Shown: positions 43,908-54,081 of the stretch, piece after piece
How positions within the stretch are numbered: the first letter of the stretch is position 1
Layout of the letters: every line of letters starts with the position of its first letter
Source: Vulgatibacter incomptus
GTDB lineage: Bacteria; Myxococcota; Myxococcia; Myxococcales; Vulgatibacteraceae
Length of the DNA stretch: 64,000 nucleotides
Direction: 5' to 3'
Assembly (NCBI RefSeq): GCF_001263175.1
Contig: NZ_CP012332.1
Coordinates: 2,291,501 to 2,355,500 of the forward strand
Program-made: the position numbers and the translations under genes
The notes under the pieces: model-generated
Seen by the model: the letters and a program-made list of their open reading frames with translations, nothing else
Told to the model about the DNA's origin: nothing
Databases searched by the model: none

Positions 43908-44552
43908 CTACGCCCCCAGCGCCCGCCGAATCGACGAGAAGATCGCGTCGGGCGAACCGACGCCGTCCACGACCGAGAGCAGGCCCTTGGACGCATAGTG
44001 CTGCTTGACCTTGGGGATCTCGGTCTTGAAGACCTCGAGCCGGTTCGCGAGCTTCTCGGGCGTGTCGTCGCTGCGCTGGATCAGGGCCGTACCGTCCAGG
44101 TCGCAGACGCCCGGCTGCTTGGGCGGAGCCGCGCTCAGGTGATAGACCGTGCCGCACTTCGGGCAGGAGCGCCGACCCGTGATCCGCTCGTACAGGAGCT
44201 CGTCGGGAACCTCGAGGCTGATGACCTTGTCCAAGTCGATCCCGTTCCGCTCGAGCATGGCGTCGAGGGCCTCTGCCTGGGGGACGGTCCTGGGGAAGCC
44301 GTCAAGGAGGATGCCCTTCTCCAGGCCGCCCTGGCGGAAGCGCTCCTCGATGATCCCGATCACGAGGTCGTCGGGCACGAGCTTCCCCTGCTTCATGAGG
44401 GGATCCGCCTGCCGCCCGAGCTCGGTTCCGTTTCGCACGGCTTCTCGGAGCAGATCGCCGGTCGAGATCTGGGCGACGCCGTATTCGGCCTCGAGCTTCT
44501 TTGCCTGGGTGCCCTTGCCGGAGCCGGCGGGGCCTAGGAAGACGAGGTTCAT
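43908..44552 (-). CDS. adk: Adenylate kinase (zinc-containing LID)
   Basis: Interconverts ATP + AMP and 2 ADP. The 214-residue product starts at ATG 44552; the frame is open upstream without homology. The P-loop GPAGSGKGTQ is at 8-17, the AMP-binding STGDLLREAV near 30 and LLDGFPRT at 82-89. The LID domain carries a zinc site C130, C133, C150, D153 as in Gram-positive and delta-proteobacterial enzymes. It lies between secY and map. Confidence 0.97.
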   Translation of the reverse strand: MNLVFLGPAGSGKGTQAKKLEAEYGVAQISTGDLLREAVRNGTELGRQADPLMKQGKLVPDDLVIGIIEERFRQGGLEKGILLDGFPRTVPQAEALDAMLERNGIDLDKVISLEVPDELLYERITGRRSCPKCGTVYHLSAAPPKQPGVCDLDGTALIQRSDDTPEKLANRLEVFKTEIPKVKQHYASKGLLSVVDGVGSPDAIFSSIRRALGA

Positions 44553-44741
44553 CTGGTTCTCCGTCGTCCTCGCGCCGGGGGGACGCACCGGTGGATCGAA
44601 CGATCGTGCCGGTGCCCGGAAGGCGCGGGAAGCGCACGGGGCGCCCCCGTTAGGAAGGCGCCCCGCGCAAGATTCACGATACTCGAGCGCTCGGGCCGGC
44701 GTCTCCGGGTGGAGCCCCATCCGGCCCTGTCGTTCGAGTGT

Positions 44742-46082
44742 TCAGCGCACCCCGCCCGCCATGCGGCGGCCACGGATGCGAGGCCCACGAGCGCCGGTGA
44801 AGCCCTCGTAGTGCCGGGTGATCAGGTGGCCCTCGATCTGCTGCACCGTGTCGAGGGCGACGCCCACCACGATGAGGAGCGCGGTGCCGCCGAACATGAA
44901 CGGCGTCTGGAACGCGCTGATCAGGATCGTCGGGAGCACGCAGACGAGCGCCAGGTAGAGCGAGCCGCCGGCGGTGAGCCGCGAGAGCACCTTGTCGATG
45001 TAGTCGGCCGTCTTCTTGCCAGGGCGGATGCCCGGGATGTAGCCGCCGTTCTTCTTCATGTTGTCGGCGACGTCGACCGGATTGAAGGTCACCGCCGTGT
45101 AGAAGAAGGCGAAGAAGACGATCAGCAGGACGTAGAGGGTGTTGTATTCCCAGCCGCCCTTCTGGAGCGCGTCAGAGACGGGCTTCAGCACCGGGATCCA
45201 TCCGGCGAGGGTCGCCGGGAAGAGCAGGATCGAGGAGGCGAAGATGGCCGGGATCACGCCCGCCGTGTTCACCTTCAGCGGCAGGTGGGTGGTCTGGCCG
45301 CCCACGACCTTCCGGCCCACGACGCGCTTGGCGTACTGCACCGGGATCTGCCGCTGGCCGCGCTCCACGAAGACCACCGCTCCGATGGCGAGCACGATGA
45401 CCACGGCGAGCACCACGATGGCGAGCTCGTCGAGCTGACCGGTCTGGTACCACTTGATGGTCTGGAAACCAGCGTCCGGGATCCGGGCCACGATGCCCGC
45501 GAAGATGATCATCGAGATGCCGTTGCCGACGCCGCGCTCGGTGATCTGCTCGCCGAGCCACATGATGAAGGCTGTGCCCGAGGCGAGGGTCATCACGGTC
45601 ATGAGGCGGAAGCCCCAGCCCGGATTCGACACCACCTCGATCATCGCGCCGCCAGCGCCTGCGCCGCCGCGGCCGAGGCTCTCGAGCCAGAAGGCGATAC
45701 CCATCCCCTGGACAACTGCGAGGGCGATGGTGCCGTAGCGGGTGTACTGGGTGATCTTCCGCCGGCCGAGCTCGCCTTCCTTCTGGAGCTGCCCCAGCGT
45801 GGGAACCACCACCGCCAGGAGCTGGATGATGATGCTCGAGGAGATGTAGGGCATGATCCCGAGGGCGAAGATCGAGGCCTGCTCGATCGCGCCGCCCGAG
45901 AAGAGGTTGAAGAGCGACAGCAACCCGCCCTGCGAGTGCATGAAGCTCTGCATTGCCTCACGCTCGATGCCGGGCGTGGTGATGAAGATACCGAGCCGAT
46001 AGACCGCGAGCAGGCCGAGCGTGAAGATCAGCCTCTTCCGCAGGTCCGGGATTCGGAACATGTTGCCGATGGCTTCGAGCAA
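44742..46082 (-). CDS. secY: Preprotein translocase subunit SecY
   Basis: Pore subunit of the SecYEG channel in the inner membrane. About ten hydrophobic helices are visible. Family motifs include [22 protein letters not shown], the [17 protein letters not shown] plug/TM2 region, [14 protein letters not shown] and the cytoplasmic loop with GIRPGK. I prefer TTG 46082 (446 residues): it follows AAGGGG and gives [17 protein letters not shown], close to other SecY N-termini. A more upstream start (46139) would add 19 basic residues lacking homology. Confidence 0.96.
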   Translation of the reverse strand: MLEAIGNMFRIPDLRKRLIFTLGLLAVYRLGIFITTPGIEREAMQSFMHSQGGLLSLFNLFSGGAIEQASIFALGIMPYISSSIIIQLLAVVVPTLGQLQKEGELGRRKITQYTRYGTIALAVVQGMGIAFWLESLGRGGAGAGGAMIEVVSNPGWGFRLMTVMTLASGTAFIMWLGEQITERGVGNGISMIIFAGIVARIPDAGFQTIKWYQTGQLDELAIVVLAVVIVLAIGAVVFVERGQRQIPVQYAKRVVGRKVVGGQTTHLPLKVNTAGVIPAIFASSILLFPATLAGWIPVLKPVSDALQKGGWEYNTLYVLLIVFFAFFYTAVTFNPVDVADNMKKNGGYIPGIRPGKKTADYIDKVLSRLTAGGSLYLALVCVLPTILISAFQTPFMFGGTALLIVVGVALDTVQQIEGHLITRHYEGFTGARGPRIRGRRMAGGVR

Positions 46083-46151
46083 GTTGCGTCCCCTTCGAGG
46101 GCAGGAGGGAGCCCGAGCGTACGGGATCCCTCCTGGCACCCTAGTGCTTGA

Positions 46152-46634
46152 TTATGCCTCGGCGGTCCCCTGCGCGGGATGCCGCTCGATGACGACCACG
46201 GAACCCCCGGCGTTCTCGATCGCTTCCTTCGCGGAGGCGGAGAAACCGTGAGCGTGGACGGTCAGCTTCTTGCCGAGCGTCCCCTGTCCGAGGATCTTCA
46301 CGAGCACACCCTTCTTCGAGAGAACGCCCTTCTCGAGGAGCGCGTCCAGCGAGACCGTAGCGCCGTTCTCGAAGATCGAGTCGAGCCGGTCGAGGTTCAC
46401 CGGAGCATACTCGACACGGAAGGGATTCTTGAAGCCGAACTTCGGGAGGCGGCGCTGGAGGGGCATCTGCCCGCCCTCGAAGCCCTCGAAGTTCATGTTG
46501 CCCGTGCGGGCCTTCTGACCCTTGCCACCGCGACCAGCGGTCTTGCCGAGGCCGGAGCCCTGGCCACGGCCCACGCGCTTCTTGCGATGGCGCGAGCGCT
46601 CGGGCGCCTTGAGATTGTGAAGGTTCGTTCCCAT
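46152..46634 (-). CDS. rplO: 50S ribosomal protein L15
   Basis: Late-assembling large-subunit protein. The 160-residue sequence has the basic extended N-terminus ([26 protein letters not shown], with [12 protein letters not shown]) and a globular C-terminal domain ending in [17 protein letters not shown] 46634 is six bases after rpmD. Canonical position before secY. Confidence 0.97.
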   Translation of the reverse strand: MGTNLHNLKAPERSRHRKKRVGRGQGSGLGKTAGRGGKGQKARTGNMNFEGFEGGQMPLQRRLPKFGFKNPFRVEYAPVNLDRLDSIFENGATVSLDALLEKGVLSKKGVLVKILGQGTLGKKLTVHAHGFSASAKEAIENAGGSVVVIERHPAQGTAEA

Positions 46635-46640
46635 GACGGC

Positions 46641-46880
46641 CTAGGCCTCCTTCGCCTTGGCGCCGGCCTTGCCCTTGCGGCGGGTCCGGACGGGCGCGTC
46701 GCCCGGAACCTCCTCGAAAGCCACCAGGTGCGCCACCTTGGCAATCATGCCACGGATCGGCGCGGTGTCCTTCAGGAGCTTCTCGTCGTTCAACTTCTTC
46801 AGTCCCAGCCCGGTGATGGTCTCCTTCTGGTCGTGGGGACGACCGGAGACGGAGCGGACCAGCTTTACCTTGAGAGCCAT
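46641..46880 (-). CDS. rpmD: 50S ribosomal protein L30
   Basis: Small large-subunit protein. ATG 46880 (after GAGGAAA) gives 79 residues: VKLVRSVSGRPHDQKETITGLGL, then PIRGMIAKVAHLVAFEEV and a basic tail (RTRRKGKAGAKAKEA) longer than the E. coli 59-residue form. The frame is open nine codons further and would overlap rpsE, which is less likely. Confidence 0.94.
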   Translation of the reverse strand: MALKVKLVRSVSGRPHDQKETITGLGLKKLNDEKLLKDTAPIRGMIAKVAHLVAFEEVPGDAPVRTRRKGKAGAKAKEA

Positions 46881-46906
46881 TGTTTCCTCGCTCGATGGCC
46901 GGGCCA

Positions 46907-47416
46907 TCAGGCCGTCGGCAGGATCTCGGCGACCGCCTTGCCCCGCACGCGAGCGATCTCTTCGGGAGAGCGCATCTGCATGAGGGCGTCGATCACGGCC
47001 TTGAGGACGTTGTGGGGATTCCGGGTGCCCTGGATCTTCGTGAGCACGTTTCGGATGCCGGCGGACTCGAGGACAGCGCGGACGGCGCCACCAGCGATCA
47101 CGCCGGTACCCTCGGAGGCGGGCTTGAGGAGGACCCAGCCGGCGCCGAAGTGACCGAGCGCTTCGTGAGGAAGCGTCGAGCCAGCCATCGGCACGCGGAT
47201 CAGGTTCTTCTTCGCCTGCTCCCCGCCCTTGCGGATCGCCTCGGGGACCTCGTTCGCCTTCCCGAGACCCACGCCGACGTGGCCGTTGCCATCGCCGACG
47301 ACCACGAGCGCCGAGAAGCTGAACCGCCGGCCGCCCTTCACCACCTTGGCGACGCGGTTGATGTTCACGACCCGATCGGTCAGGTCGAGCTCATTGGCAT
47401 TGATAGGAAGTGCCAT
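46907..47416 (-). CDS. rpsE: 30S ribosomal protein S5
   Basis: Decoding-fidelity protein at the mRNA entry channel. The 169-residue product starts at ATG 47416, one base after the rplR stop. Visible segments are the double-stranded-RNA-binding-like N-terminal domain ([44 protein letters not shown]) and the C-terminal domain ([20 protein letters not shown]). Confidence 0.97.
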   Translation of the reverse strand: MALPINANELDLTDRVVNINRVAKVVKGGRRFSFSALVVVGDGNGHVGVGLGKANEVPEAIRKGGEQAKKNLIRVPMAGSTLPHEALGHFGAGWVLLKPASEGTGVIAGGAVRAVLESAGIRNVLTKIQGTRNPHNVLKAVIDALMQMRSPEEIARVRGKAVAEILPTA

Positions 47417-47417
47417 C

Positions 47418-47789
47418 TTAGAACTCCAGCCCCGCCTCGCGGGCGCCATCGGCCACTGCGGCAAGCCGGCCATGGTAGGGGAAACCGTTTCGGTCGAAGA
47501 CCACGGTGGTCACGCTCGCCGCCTTGGCCTTCTCTGCCACCAGCTTGCCCACGAGCTTGCTCGCCCCGCTCTTGTCGAGCTCGGCGATCTCGCCCCGGAT
47601 CTCCTTCGAGAGGGTCGAGGCAAAAGCGAGGGTCTTGCCCTGGGTATCGTCGATCACCTGGGCATAGATGTGCTGGTTGCTCTTGTAGATCGACAGCCGG
47701 GGCCGCTCGCTGGTCCCCGAGATCTTCTTCCGGATTCGCTCTGCGCGGCGCTCACGCGGCGAGAGCTTGCGCTTGTGCACATTCGCCAT
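47418..47789 (-). CDS. rplR: 50S ribosomal protein L18
   Basis: Binds 5S rRNA with L5. The 123-residue protein has a basic N-terminus ([18 protein letters not shown]), then [43 protein letters not shown] and [20 protein letters not shown] 47789. It lies between rplF and rpsE as expected. Confidence 0.97.
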   Translation of the reverse strand: MANVHKRKLSPRERRAERIRKKISGTSERPRLSIYKSNQHIYAQVIDDTQGKTLAFASTLSKEIRGEIAELDKSGASKLVGKLVAEKAKAASVTTVVFDRNGFPYHGRLAAVADGAREAGLEF

Positions 47790-47848
47790 ATCGTTCTCTC
47801 CTTCGGCTCCCGGCGGGATCAGGACGTCCCCGCCGAGGTCCCGATGCG

Positions 47849-48388
47849 CTACGCAGCGCCCGTCTTGCCCTGCTTGCGGCGGATGGTCTCTTCCGCGTAC
47901 TTGATTCCCTTGCCCTTGTAGGGCTCGGGGAGGCGGAGCGAGCGGATCTTGGAAGCCGTCTCACCGATCACCTGCTTGTCGCTGCCGGTGATGGTCAGGC
48001 GGGTCTGCTTCTCCACCGAGGCGCTCACGCCCTGGGGGAGCGGGAAGACCACCGGATGCGAGAAGCCGAGGGTGAGGTGGAGCTCCTGGCCCTTGACCTC
48101 GGCGCGGAAACCGACGCCGTTGATGTCGAGGATCTTGGAGAAGCCGGCGGAGACGCCCGTGATCAGGTTGTTCACGATCGTCCGGGTCAGGCCGTGCATC
48201 GCACGAGCCTCGGCGGACTCGTCCGGACGCTCCACGATGACCTGGTTCCCCTCGATCCGAACGTTGATGTTCTTTCCGATCGTGAGGTTGCCCTTGCCCT
48301 TGGGACCCTCGGCGCTCATCTGGTTGCCGATGAGCTGGACCTTGACCTTCTCCGGGATCGCGACCGGACGCTTACCAATGCGAGACAT
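47849..48388 (-). CDS. rplF: 50S ribosomal protein L6
   Basis: Large-subunit protein near the factor-binding centre. The 179-residue product starts at ATG 48388 ([17 protein letters not shown]). It has two related alpha/beta domains; the C-terminal signature is [27 protein letters not shown]. The frame is open 70 codons upstream through rpsH, but without homology. Confidence 0.97.
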   Translation of the reverse strand: MSRIGKRPVAIPEKVKVQLIGNQMSAEGPKGKGNLTIGKNINVRIEGNQVIVERPDESAEARAMHGLTRTIVNNLITGVSAGFSKILDINGVGFRAEVKGQELHLTLGFSHPVVFPLPQGVSASVEKQTRLTITGSDKQVIGETASKIRSLRLPEPYKGKGIKYAEETIRRKQGKTGAA

Positions 48389-48401
48389 GGTTGACCTCCG
48401 A

Positions 48402-48800
48402 TCAGTAGACGGTGCAGAGGAGCTCGCCGCCCACGTTGGCCTTGCGGGCCTCGCGGTCGACCAGCACACCCTTGCTGGTGGAGAGAATCGAGATGCCGAG
48501 GCCACCGAGAACGCGGGGAATCGCGTCCTTGGGGACGTAGCGGCGGATGCCGGGCTTCGAGACGCGCTTGATCTCCCGGATGACGGACTGGCCGCCATCG
48601 TACTTCAGGAAGACCGTGTACATCCCCTGCTTGTCGTCCTCGTGGAAGACGAAGTCCGCGATGAAGCCCTCGTCCTTGAGCACCTTGATGATGGCGCCCT
48701 TGAGCTTGCTCGCGGGGACCAGGGTCTTCTCGTGCCGCGCCCGGGATGCATTCCGGATTCGCGTCAGCATGTCGCCGATTGGGTCGGTCACATGTGCCAT
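48402..48800 (-). CDS. rpsH: 30S ribosomal protein S8
   Basis: Primary 16S rRNA-binding protein; in E. coli it also represses the spc operon by binding its mRNA. The 132-residue sequence has [31 protein letters not shown]-like [13 protein letters not shown] and the C-terminal [34 protein letters not shown] 48800. A perfect 24-base palindrome lies in the 105-base gap before it. Confidence 0.97.
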   Translation of the reverse strand: MAHVTDPIGDMLTRIRNASRARHEKTLVPASKLKGAIIKVLKDEGFIADFVFHEDDKQGMYTVFLKYDGGQSVIREIKRVSKPGIRRYVPKDAIPRVLGGLGISILSTSKGVLVDREARKANVGGELLCTVY

Positions 48801-48875
48801 GGAAAGTCCTTACGACTGTAAGTCGAGTGCGCCGCCTCGCCGCACCATGCGGTGGTCCGGTCGCACCCGATGGGT

Positions 48876-48899
48876 ACCGCGCCCGCTAGCGGGCGCGGT
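48876..48899 (-). other. Perfect 24-base palindrome between rpsN and rpsH
   Basis: The 12-base arm ACCGCGCCCGCT (48876-48887) is followed at once by its reverse complement AGCGGGCGCGGT (48888-48899). In the mRNA this makes a very stable hairpin just after the rpsN stop, with no T tract. It may be an mRNA-processing or attenuation element in the spc operon, or a 3'-end stabiliser. Confidence 0.7.
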
Positions 48900-48905
48900 C
48901 TTGGC

Positions 48906-49091
48906 CTACCAGGAGGCCTTGGTGACGCCGGTCACTTCTCCGCGGAGCGCGCGGTTCCGGAAGCAGATACGGCACATCTTGAACTTGCGCAGGAAGGCCC
49001 GCGGCCGCCCGCAGAGCGGGCAGCGGTTGTACTGGCGCGCGGAGAACTTGGCCTTCCGCGCCGCCTGAACCATCTTTGAGGTCTTGGCCAC
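48906..49091 (-). CDS. rpsN: 30S ribosomal protein S14, type Z (zinc-binding)
   Basis: A 61-residue S14 of the short zinc-binding type, with CPLCGRP and [13 protein letters not shown] providing four cysteine ligands and the C-terminus VTGVTKASW. The start is GTG 49091. It lies in the canonical place between rplE and rpsH. The zinc forms of S14, S4 and L36 occur together in this cluster. Confidence 0.97.
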   Translation of the reverse strand: MAKTSKMVQAARKAKFSARQYNRCPLCGRPRAFLRKFKMCRICFRNRALRGEVTGVTKASW

Positions 49092-49114
49092 TGAATCACC
49101 TATCCGTGTGCGCT

Positions 49115-49663
49115 CTAGGAGCGGAAGGGCATCCCCATGTACTTGAGGAGCGCCCGCCCCTCCTCGTCGGTCGTGGCCGAGGTCACGACCGTCACGTTCA
49201 TCCCCTTGATCTTCTCGACCTGGTCGTAGTTGATCTCGGGGAAGATGATCTGCTCGCGGATGCCGAGGGTGTAGTTTCCAGCGCCGTCGAACGCCTTGCT
49301 GGAGACTCCCTTGAAGTCGCGAACGCGGGGCAGCGCCACGCCGATCAGCCGCTCCAGGAACTCGTACATCCGCTGCTGCCGCAGCGTCACCATCACACCG
49401 ATCGCCTGCCCCTCGCGGAGCTTGAAGTTCGCGATCGACTTGCGGGCCCGGGTGAGCACCGGCTTCTGACCGGTGATCTGCCCAAGCTCGGTGGCGGCTG
49501 CGTCGAGGATCTTGCTGTTCGCAAGGGCCTCGCCCATGCCCATGTTCACCACGACCTTGAGGATCCGCGGTGCCTGCATCCGGCTCTTGTAGCCGAAGTC
49601 CTTCATCAGCGCGGGCAGCGCTTCCTTCTCGTACCGCTCCCGCATCGAAATCATCTGCGCCAT
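49115..49663 (-). CDS. rplE: 50S ribosomal protein L5
   Basis: Binds 5S rRNA and contacts the P-site tRNA. The 182-residue protein has [58 protein letters not shown] and the C-terminal [30 protein letters not shown] 49663. Order rplN, rplX, rplE is canonical. Confidence 0.97.
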   Translation of the reverse strand: MAQMISMRERYEKEALPALMKDFGYKSRMQAPRILKVVVNMGMGEALANSKILDAAATELGQITGQKPVLTRARKSIANFKLREGQAIGVMVTLRQQRMYEFLERLIGVALPRVRDFKGVSSKAFDGAGNYTLGIREQIIFPEINYDQVEKIKGMNVTVVTSATTDEEGRALLKYMGMPFRS

Positions 49664-49717
49664 GGTCTTCGCTCCTGCTTCCGGGGGCGTTCGGGACTAC
49701 CGCCGCCGGATCAGTCC

Positions 49718-50035
49718 TTAGTCAATGAGCTCGCCCGACCGCTTGGCGAAGCGAACGTTCTTGCCGTTCTCGAGCTTCTTGCGACCGATTCGCGTCGGCT
49801 CGTTGGTCTTGGGATCCATCACCATCAGGTTCGACACGTGGATCGTGCCTTCCTTCTCGATGATGCCGCCCTCGGGAGCGGTGGGGAGACGGCCGCGCTT
49901 CACGTGGCGCTTGACCACCATGAGGCCCTCGACCCGTGCCCGCATCTTCTCGCGGTTCAGCTCGAGGATCTTGCCGCTCTTGCCCTTCTCCTTGCCGGAG
50001 ATCACCTTGACGAGATCGCCCTTCTTGATATGCAT
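49718..50035 (-). CDS. rplX: 50S ribosomal protein L24
   Basis: Assembly-initiator protein with a KOW motif near the N-terminus ([21 protein letters not shown]). [22 protein letters not shown] and [19 protein letters not shown] follow. 105 residues, full length. ATG 50035 is two bases after the rplN stop. Confidence 0.97.
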   Translation of the reverse strand: MHIKKGDLVKVISGKEKGKSGKILELNREKMRARVEGLMVVKRHVKRGRLPTAPEGGIIEKEGTIHVSNLMVMDPKTNEPTRIGRKKLENGKNVRFAKRSGELID

Positions 50036-50037
50036 GA

Positions 50038-50406
50038 CTAGAGGACCTCCGGTGCGAGGGAGATGATCTTCATGAACTTCTTGGCGCGGAGCTCACGAGC
50101 GACCGGCCCGAAGATACGGGTTCCGATCGGCTCCTGATCCTTGGTGATCAGCACCGCGCTGTTCGTATCGAACTTGATGTAGCTGCCGTCGGGGCGAGCG
50201 ACCTCGCGAGCGGTGCGAACGACGACGGCCTTCTGCACGTCGCCCTTCTTCACCTTCGAATTCGGGATCGCTTCCTTGACGGAGACGACGATGATGTCGC
50301 CGATGCTCGCGTAACGACGACGCGAGCCGCCGAGCACCTTGATGCACTGGACCTTCTTGGCGCCTGAATTGTCGGCGACATCGAGGACCGTGGTGGTCTG
50401 GATCAT
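50038..50406 (-). CDS. rplN: 50S ribosomal protein L14
   Basis: Intersubunit bridge protein and binding site of the silencing factor RsfS. The 122-residue sequence begins [33 protein letters not shown] and ends [23 protein letters not shown]. This family is very highly conserved and the match is unambiguous. ATG 50406. It heads the spc-like part of the cluster, 63 bases after rpsQ. Confidence 0.98.
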   Translation of the reverse strand: MIQTTTVLDVADNSGAKKVQCIKVLGGSRRRYASIGDIIVVSVKEAIPNSKVKKGDVQKAVVVRTAREVARPDGSYIKFDTNSAVLITKDQEPIGTRIFGPVARELRAKKFMKIISLAPEVL

Positions 50407-50469
50407 GACACTCTCCTGCCGCAGGTGGTTCGCGCGAAACGCGCGCGCCTGTCCGCGGGTGAACTTGAA

Positions 50470-50730
50470 TTAGACGTTGGGTGCCTTGACGAGGGTCTCG
50501 GCGACACGCCACCGCTTGTCCTTGGACATCGGGCGGGTCTCGACGATCCGGACGCGATCGCCGATCTGGCAACCGTTCAGCTCGTCGTGCGCCTTGTACT
50601 TCACGTGACGGGTGACGTACTTCCCGTAACGAGGGTGCATCACCCGGTGATCGACCCGGACCACCACCGTCTTCTGCATCTTGTTCGAGGTCACGACCCC
50701 GATGCGGGACTTCGGACGACCGCGCTCCAT
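50470..50730 (-). CDS. rpsQ: 30S ribosomal protein S17
   Basis: OB-fold 16S rRNA-binding protein. The 86-residue product has [38 protein letters not shown] and [26 protein letters not shown] 50730. It closes the S10-like segment after rpmC, with a 99-base spacer. Confidence 0.97.
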   Translation of the reverse strand: MERGRPKSRIGVVTSNKMQKTVVVRVDHRVMHPRYGKYVTRHVKYKAHDELNGCQIGDRVRIVETRPMSKDKRWRVAETLVKAPNV

Positions 50731-50829
50731 TGCAACTACCTTCCCTCTCGACGACGCGACCGCGCCTCGAGTCAGTGGCTACGAAACAGCCGCGCCCCGG
50801 GGCGAATGCCGCGGGGACGGGCTCGGGGA

Positions 50830-51048
50830 CTACTTACCTGCGGCGGGCTCGCGGCGGATCCCCAGCTCCTGCTCGCGCAGGATGGTGAGAACACGCGCCA
50901 GCTCGCGCTTGGCTTCCTGGAGGCTCGCCGTCGAATCGAGTCGACCGGTCTTGAGCCTCATCTTCAAATCGAAGAGGGAAGCCCGAAGCTCGACCGACTT
51001 CGCCTTCAGGTCGGCGGCGGCGAGGGCCCTCAGCTCGCTGATGTTCAT
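50830..51048 (-). CDS. rpmC: 50S ribosomal protein L29
   Basis: Small helical-hairpin protein at the tunnel exit, part of the docking site for trigger factor and SRP. 72 residues: MNISELRALAAADLKAKSVELRASLFDLKMR, then KRELARVLTILREQELGIRREP. ATG 51048 lies three bases after the rplP stop. Confidence 0.95.
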   Translation of the reverse strand: MNISELRALAAADLKAKSVELRASLFDLKMRLKTGRLDSTASLQEAKRELARVLTILREQELGIRREPAAGK

Positions 51049-51051
51049 GGC

Positions 51052-51471
51052 TTAGAGCTCCATCATCTCGCGCCGAACGACCTTGGTCTTGATCGGCAGC
51101 TTGAAGGCCGCGAGCTTGAGTGCCTCGAGGGCAACCGTCTCGGCGACACCCTGCATTTCGTAGAGGATCCGGCCGGGCTTCACCACGGCGACGTAACCCT
51201 CGACGTTGCCCTTACCGGTGCCCATTCGGGTCTCGGCGGGCTTCTTCGTGACCGGCTTGTCCGGGAAGACCCGGATCCAGACCTTGCCGCCACGCTTGAT
51301 CTCACGGGTCAGGGCGATACGCGCGGCCTCGATCTGCCGCGACGTGATCCACCCCCGCTCGACTGCCTGGAGACCGATCTCACCGAAGTTGAGATCGGAG
51401 CCCCGGTGCGCCGTGCCCCGGTTGCGGCCCTTCATCTGCTTGCGCCATTTGGTGCGCGCTGGCTGAAGCAT
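51052..51471 (-). CDS. rplP: 50S ribosomal protein L16
   Basis: Large-subunit protein near the A site. The 139-residue sequence has [59 protein letters not shown] and [27 protein letters not shown] 51471, 93 bases after rpsC. Confidence 0.97.
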   Translation of the reverse strand: MLQPARTKWRKQMKGRNRGTAHRGSDLNFGEIGLQAVERGWITSRQIEAARIALTREIKRGGKVWIRVFPDKPVTKKPAETRMGTGKGNVEGYVAVVKPGRILYEMQGVAETVALEALKLAAFKLPIKTKVVRREMMEL

Positions 51472-51564
51472 GGTTTTATCCTTCGCTCGAATTGCGAGCG
51501 GCGCGCGTACTTGTCACGAACGCGACGCCGCGTCAAGAGCCTATAGCTGCGAAAAGCCCCGGAT

Positions 51565-52206
51565 CTACTTGCGGGTCGAGGTCGGGAGGACCTCGCCGCG
51601 CATGATCCAGACCTTGCAGCCGATCTTGCCGTACGTGGTCTTCGCCTCGGCGAACCCGTAGTCGATGTCGGCACGCAGGGTGTGGAGGGGAACGCGGCCC
51701 TCGCGGTACCACTCGTAGCGCGACATCTCTGCCCCGCCGAGCCGGCCCGAGCAGGCGATCCGGATTCCCTTCGCCCCGAACTTCTGCGCCGTCGAGACCG
51801 CCTTCTTCATCGCCCGCCGGAACGCGATGCGGCGCTCGAGCTGGGTGCAGACGTTCTCGGCGACGAGCTGCGCGTCGGTCTCGGCCTTCCGGACCTCGAC
51901 GATGTTCAGGTAGACCTCGTTCGGCGTGAACTTCTCGAGGTCCTTCTTGAACGTCTCGATCCCGGCGCCGCGCTTACCGATGACGATGCCCGGACGCGCG
52001 GTGTGGACGTTGACCTTCACCTTGTTCGCCGCACGCTCGATCTCGATCTTCGAGATGCCAGCGTGGCCCAGCTTCTCCTTGATGAACTCGCGGATGCGAA
52101 TGTCCTCGTGGAGCCACTTGGCGTAGTTCTTCTGCTCGAACCACTTCGAGTCCCAGCTCTTGATCACGCCGAGACGGAAGCCGATCGGATGTACTTTCTG
52201 ACCCAC
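51565..52206 (-). CDS. rpsC: 30S ribosomal protein S3
   Basis: mRNA-entry protein with helicase activity on the 30S head. The 213-residue product starts at GTG 52206, overlapping the rplV stop by one base (TAGTG). It has [22 protein letters not shown], the KH domain with [19 protein letters not shown], and the C-terminal [23 protein letters not shown]. Confidence 0.97.
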   Translation of the reverse strand: MGQKVHPIGFRLGVIKSWDSKWFEQKNYAKWLHEDIRIREFIKEKLGHAGISKIEIERAANKVKVNVHTARPGIVIGKRGAGIETFKKDLEKFTPNEVYLNIVEVRKAETDAQLVAENVCTQLERRIAFRRAMKKAVSTAQKFGAKGIRIACSGRLGGAEMSRYEWYREGRVPLHTLRADIDYGFAEAKTTYGKIGCKVWIMRGEVLPTSTRK

Positions 52207-52577
52207 TAGCGCATCTCCCCGAGCTCGACGGTCACGTGGCTCGTCTTCTTGTTGATCCGGGCCGCCCGGCCCTGGGCGCGCGGCCGATGCCGCTTGAGCG
52301 TGGGGCCCTCGTCGACCATGATCGTCTTAACGAAAAGGCGATCGATGTCGAGGTTGCCGCTGGCCTTCTGCTCAGCGTTGGCGATCGCGGAGCGGATGAG
52401 CTTCGCGACGGGGGCCGCAGCCGCCTTCGGCGTGAACCGGAGGGTCGCGAGGGCCTGCTCGACCTGCTTGCCACGGACGACGTCGCAGATCGCCCGGACC
52501 TTGCGGGGAGCGATCCGCAGGTGGCGGAGCCGTGCCTCGGAGGCGGACGGTGCGTTGGAGGTAGTGTTCTTAGCCAT
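52206..52577 (-). CDS. rplV: 50S ribosomal protein L22
   Basis: Lines the nascent-peptide tunnel with a long beta hairpin and contributes to macrolide binding. The 123-residue protein has [69 protein letters not shown] and the C-terminal [12 protein letters not shown] 52577; overlaps rpsC by one base. Confidence 0.97.
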   Translation of the reverse strand: MAKNTTSNAPSASEARLRHLRIAPRKVRAICDVVRGKQVEQALATLRFTPKAAAAPVAKLIRSAIANAEQKASGNLDIDRLFVKTIMVDEGPTLKRHRPRAQGRAARINKKTSHVTVELGEMR

Positions 52578-52595
52578 GATCTTGGTTCCCTACCC

Positions 52596-52880
52596 TTACC
52601 GGCCCGCGACCTTGGCCTTCTTGTCGGCAGCGTGGCCGTGGAAGGTTCGGGTCGGCGAAAACTCGCCGAGCTTGTGACCGACCATGTTCTCGGTCACGAA
52701 GACCGGAACGAACTTCTTCCCGTTATGCACCGCGAAGGTGTGGCCGACGAACTCCGGATAGATCGTCGAGCGACGGGACCAGGTCTTGATGACCTTCTTC
52801 TGTGCGGTCCTGTTCGCTTCCTCGACCTTCTTGAGGACGTGCTGATCGGCGAACGGGCCTTTCTTGATTGAACGAGCCAT
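52596..52880 (-). CDS. rpsS: 30S ribosomal protein S19
   Basis: Head protein that complexes with S13. 94 residues: [68 protein letters not shown]. Full length and highly conserved. ATG 52880. It lies between rplB and rplV, as in other S10 operons. Confidence 0.98.
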   Translation of the reverse strand: MARSIKKGPFADQHVLKKVEEANRTAQKKVIKTWSRRSTIYPEFVGHTFAVHNGKKFVPVFVTENMVGHKLGEFSPTRTFHGHAADKKAKVAGR

Positions 52881-52947
52881 CGTCTTGTTCCTTTGGGCCT
52901 TGCGGGCAAAATCGCCCGCAAGGCTTCGAACCGATCTGTGCAGACGC

Positions 52948-53775
52948 CTACTTGCGGCGCTTCACAATCATCTTCTGGGTGCGCTTGTTCTTCCGGGTCT
53001 TGTGTCCCTTGGTCGGAATGCCCCAAGGAGTGACCGGATGCGGATTACCCTGGGCAGCCTTGCCCTCGCCACCGCCGTGCGGGTGGTCGACCGGGTTCAT
53101 GACCACGCCTCGGACCGTCGGACGCTTGCCGAGCCAACGGTTGCGACCGGCCTTGCCGATGCGGACGATCTCGTGCTCGAGGTTGCCGAGCTGGCCGATC
53201 GTCGCGCGGCACTCGACGAGGACCATGCGGACCTCGCCGGAAGGCATGCGGATCTGCGCGTACTTGCCTTCCTTGGCCATGAGCTGGCCCCAGCTGCCGG
53301 CGGTGCGGATCATCTGCGCGCCGCGGCCGGGCTTGAGCTCGACGTTGTGGATCACCGTGCCCATCGGGATGGCCATGAGCGGGAGCGTGTTGCCCGGCTT
53401 CACGTCCACCTCGGGGCCGCTGAGGATGAGGTCGCCCACCGCGAGGCCCTGGGGCCACAGGATGTAGCGCTTCTCACCGTCCGCGTAGTGGATCAGGGCG
53501 AGACGAGCCGAGCGGTTCGGATCGTACTCGATCGCCGCCACCTTACCGGGAACGCCGTCCTTCTCGCGCTTCCAGTCGATCATTCGGTAGCGGCGCTTGT
53601 GGCCGCCGCCGATGTGGCGGGTGGTGATATGGCCGGCGACGTTGCGCCCGCCGCTCTTCGACATCGGAGCGGTGAGCTTCTTCTCCGGGCGCTTGCCCTT
53701 GGTGAGCTCGGCGTTGTCCGTGGTGGACGTGTGGCGCCGCGCGGGCGAAGTCGGCTTGTAGATCTTGAGAGGCAT
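52948..53775 (-). CDS. rplB: 50S ribosomal protein L2
   Basis: Required for subunit association and peptidyl-transferase activity. The 275-residue protein has [51 protein letters not shown] and the C-terminal domain with [34 protein letters not shown], which contains the functionally critical histidine. ATG 53775. Confidence 0.98.
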   Translation of the reverse strand: MPLKIYKPTSPARRHTSTTDNAELTKGKRPEKKLTAPMSKSGGRNVAGHITTRHIGGGHKRRYRMIDWKREKDGVPGKVAAIEYDPNRSARLALIHYADGEKRYILWPQGLAVGDLILSGPEVDVKPGNTLPLMAIPMGTVIHNVELKPGRGAQMIRTAGSWGQLMAKEGKYAQIRMPSGEVRMVLVECRATIGQLGNLEHEIVRIGKAGRNRWLGKRPTVRGVVMNPVDHPHGGGEGKAAQGNPHPVTPWGIPTKGHKTRKNKRTQKMIVKRRK

Positions 53776-53790
53776 GACTGGTCAGCTCCC

Positions 53791-54081
53791 TTATGCGCCG
53801 AGGTCGAAGAGGTCGATCTTCTGGCCCTCTTTGAGGACCACGATCGCCTTCTTCCAGTTGGGGCGCTGGCCGATGCTCCGGCCAACCCGCTTGGTCTTGC
53901 CGCGGACGATGGACGTCCGGACGTCGACGGCGTCGACGTCGAAGAACTTCTTCACGGCGGCCTTGATCTCGTCCTTCGACGCGCGCCGATCCACCTCGAA
54001 GGTGAACGCGTTGTGCGCGTCGCGATCCTGGTCGGACTTCTCGGTCACGATCGGAGCGCGGATGACTTCGTGAATGTTCAC
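53791..54081 (-). CDS. rplW: 50S ribosomal protein L23
   Basis: Tunnel-exit protein that docks trigger factor and SRP. GTG 54081 overlaps the rplD stop as GTGA and gives 96 residues: [85 protein letters not shown]. The frame is open upstream in antiphase to rplD, so the start is set by homology and overlap. Confidence 0.96.
   Translation of the reverse strand: MNIHEVIRAPIVTEKSDQDRDAHNAFTFEVDRRASKDEIKAAVKKFFDVDAVDVRTSIVRGKTKRVGRSIGQRPNWKKAIVVLKEGQKIDLFDLGA

Noticed and set aside
46640-46907. Longer L30 starting inside rpsE
   Set aside because: The extra nine residues have no homology, and the internal ATG at 46880 has a good GAGGAAA site.
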